Notes under the pieces: generated by a model
What the model was told of the DNA's origin: nothing
Databases searched by the model: none
Seen by the model: the letters and a program-made list of their open reading frames with translations, nothing else
Part shown: positions 5,986 through 7,492 of the stretch, in pieces
Layout: every line of letters starts with the position of its first letter
Numbering within the stretch: the stretch's first letter is position 1
Position numbers and translations under genes: made by a program
From: Alphaproteobacteria bacterium
GTDB lineage: Bacteria; Pseudomonadota; Alphaproteobacteria; Sphingomonadales; Emcibacteraceae
Length of the DNA stretch: 7,492 nt
Direction: 5' to 3'
Assembly: GCA_013152615.1 (NCBI GenBank)
Contig: JAADGA010000066.1
Span: 1-7,492, forward strand

Positions 5986-7492
5986 GAGAAAAGGAACTGC
6001 GGCTGGCGCTGGTGTGTTTTGGTGGTATTTCACTGGCGATATATATTCACGGCACCTCAAAGGAGGTCCTCAAACTGGTCCGGGCTTCCAAGGCATTTCA
6101 CAATGACCTGGATGTTACCGCCAAAAGCCGTAAAGAATATATTTATCCCAATGAACATCTGATCGATAAACCGGATACCGAACTGGTTTATTTCGATATT
6201 TTAAAGGCACTCTCGCCCGACCTTGAACTGCAGGTTATTGTCGATGTTATCGCCGGGGCGTCCGCTGGCGGCATGAACAGTATCTTTCTTGGCCGGGCGC
6301 TGGCCCATGACCTCAGCCTGGATCATCTACGCCATTACTGGCTTGAGGAAGCCGATGTCAGCCGTCTGGTCGGCGACCGAAAACCGCCCGGGCGTCTGAA
6401 CAAGGTTTTTTCCAAACCGTTAGTCAATTATTTCAGCCGAAAATATCTTGGCGATACCGCCCTCGCCAGCCGGGTACAGGAAAAGCTTCCGGCATTGATG
6501 AATTTCTGGAATTTAAAACCGCCCTTTGACGGCAAGCATTTTCTGGGCATGATGTATAAAGGGCTTGGCGGCATGGGCAAGACCGACGATCATTCGCTGA
6601 TGCCTTACGGTCATCGACTGGATCTTTATGTTACGGTCACCGATTATTACGGTTTTCGCCGGGTGATCTCGATGAATGACCCCTCAACCATTCATGAACG
6701 CGAACACCGGCATAATTTTTATTTCTCCTATCTTGATAAAAGAAACGAACAGAAAAGCGGCGATAGTGGAGAGACCACCAGCCTTCACTCTGATTTTGAC
6801 GATATGAACAAGGCCACCCTCAGCTTCGCCGCCCGGGCGACATCCAGCTATCCCGGGGCCTTTCCCCCGGCGCAGCTCAGGGAAATTGACAGCTTCATGA
6901 AAGATATGGGTAAAAGTTGGGTTAATAAAGACGACTTTATCACGAGGAATTTTTCGGAATATAAGAAAGCCGGGATTGACCCGATGCAAACCTCCTTCCT
7001 TGACGGTAGTATTCTGAATAACAAGCCCTTTGCCCAGGCCATATATGCCATTCAGGGGCATCCGGCATTTCGTGAGGTTGACCGGCAGATTATTTATATT
7101 GATCCCAATCCTGAAAAAATAGTGATCCGCCAGACCGGCGCCCCGCCCTCTTTCCTCAATACCATCAAGGGGGCAATGGCCGACATTCCGATGAACGAGC
7201 CAATGCATGATGATCTGGCGAATATTCAGGCCTATAATCATCAAATCAGAACCGTCAAAACCGTCATTGACCATGCCAAGCCGGAAATTGAAGAGCTGGT
7301 CACAGAAATTTCCGGCAAGATGCTGAATGATATTTCAACGGCCCGCGAGATTACCTATCTTCGTACTGTTGCCAACATCAAGTCGGTAACCGGTGCCGGT
7401 TTTTCCTATGGGGGTTATGCCCGTCTGAAAGTACGCAACAGCATTGCCAATCTAACCAATCTTCTGGGTGATATCTGTGAATTCGACCCCGG
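5982..7492 (+). CDS. Patatin-like (DUF3376-type) predicted lipid acyl hydrolase (partial, C-terminus off the right edge)
   Basis: I translated 503 codons from the ATG at 5982 to the window edge without a stop. The N-terminus MREKELRLALVCFGGISLAIYIHG matches the start of large bacterial patatin-related proteins carrying a DUF3376 region. Patatins use a Ser-Asp dyad: the nucleophile elbow is GASAGG with Ser94 (91-97), and the Asp is Asp341 in FLDGSILNNKPF (339-350), with DGS in place of the usual DG(G/A). RLDLYVTVTDYYG (212-224), EREHRHNFYF (239-248) and ARATSSYPGAFPP (284-296) are family segments. From about 370 on (IIYIDPNP, then MADIPMNEPMHDDL) it enters the DUF3376-like part, and ARLKVRNSIANL near the edge fits that too. 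No signal peptide or clear membrane helix is visible. Relatives are usually well over 700 residues, so a substantial part is missing. The likely activity is phospholipid or acyl-lipid hydrolysis; substrate and location are unknown. Confidence 0.88.
   Translation, partial: MREKELRLALVCFGGISLAIYIHGTSKEVLKLVRASKAFHNDLDVTAKSRKEYIYPNEHLIDKPDTELVYFDILKALSPDLELQVIVDVIAGASAGGMNSIFLGRALAHDLSLDHLRHYWLEEADVSRLVGDRKPPGRLNKVFSKPLVNYFSRKYLGDTALASRVQEKLPALMNFWNLKPPFDGKHFLGMMYKGLGGMGKTDDHSLMPYGHRLDLYVTVTDYYGFRRVISMNDPSTIHEREHRHNFYFSYLDKRNEQKSGDSGETTSLHSDFDDMNKATLSFAARATSSYPGAFPPAQLREIDSFMKDMGKSWVNKDDFITRNFSEYKKAGIDPMQTSFLDGSILNNKPFAQAIYAIQGHPAFREVDRQIIYIDPNPEKIVIRQTGAPPSFLNTIKGAMADIPMNEPMHDDLANIQAYNHQIRTVKTVIDHAKPEIEELVTEISGKMLNDISTAREITYLRTVANIKSVTGAGFSYGGYARLKVRNSIANLTNLLGDICEFDP

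Noticed and set aside
5626..6060. A 144-codon minus-strand open frame
   Set aside because: It is antisense to the phosphatase gene and the patatin start, both supported by family motifs.
6684..7274. A 196-codon minus-strand open frame, long enough to look real
   Set aside because: It is antisense to conserved patatin segments, including the Asp341 motif, and its translation has no domain signature. Long antisense frames are common opposite biased codons.
1..7492. Mobile element, CRISPR array, tRNA/rRNA gene or recent transfer
   Set aside because: I saw no repeated spacers, transposase or integrase motifs, long terminal repeats or tRNA-like sequence, and codon style looks even across the genes.

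Overview
The window looks like a chromosomal housekeeping segment from an alphaproteobacterium of moderate GC content. The main evidence is a leftward gene train, rsmB - rpe - heparinase II/III family protein - purH, with a small SDHAF4/DUF1674 gene divergent from rsmB. As I recall, clustering of rsmB, a heparinase II/III gene and purH beside a DUF1674 gene is typical of Alphaproteobacteria. The sequence alone does not let me place it more closely. There are no transposases, integrases, tRNA or rRNA genes, CRISPR repeats or other signs of mobility.

Layout. Positions 1-1349 (minus) hold the first 449 codons of purH, whose C-terminus lies beyond the left edge. Positions 1350-1432 are a short spacer with a perfect 8-bp inverted repeat just upstream of the purH ribosome binding site. 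Positions 1433-3172 (minus) encode a 579-residue heparinase II/III family protein, 3176-3838 (minus) ribulose-phosphate 3-epimerase, and 3879-5201 (minus) the 16S rRNA m5C methyltransferase RsmB. Spacing is tight (3, 40 and 83 bases), so the four minus-strand genes are probably one transcription unit. Positions 5202-5302 are a divergent control region with plausible back-to-back promoters. Rightward from there come a 54-codon SDHAF4-like gene (5303-5467), a SixA-type histidine phosphatase gene (5476-5985) and the first 503 codons of a patatin-like protein (5982 to the right edge). These three are separated by 8 bases and then joined by a 4-base ATGA overlap, so they look like one translationally coupled operon.

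How the genes work together. The leftward unit combines ribosome modification (RsmB), pentose phosphate metabolism (Rpe) and the last two steps of IMP synthesis (PurH), with a polysaccharide-lyase-like protein of unclear role between them. Rpe and PurH are linked only loosely, since the pentose phosphate pathway supplies the ribose-phosphate used for purines. The rightward unit pairs a probable succinate dehydrogenase flavinylation factor with a phosphohistidine phosphatase-like protein and a predicted lipid acyl hydrolase. No functional link among these three is established by the sequence.

Novelty. Most of the window is ordinary conserved sequence. The points most worth a second look are the cytoplasmic-looking heparinase-family protein inside a housekeeping operon, the overlapping histidine phosphatase/patatin pair, the palindrome before purH, and a misleading upstream start codon for rsmB. 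I did not find a clear undescribed system.
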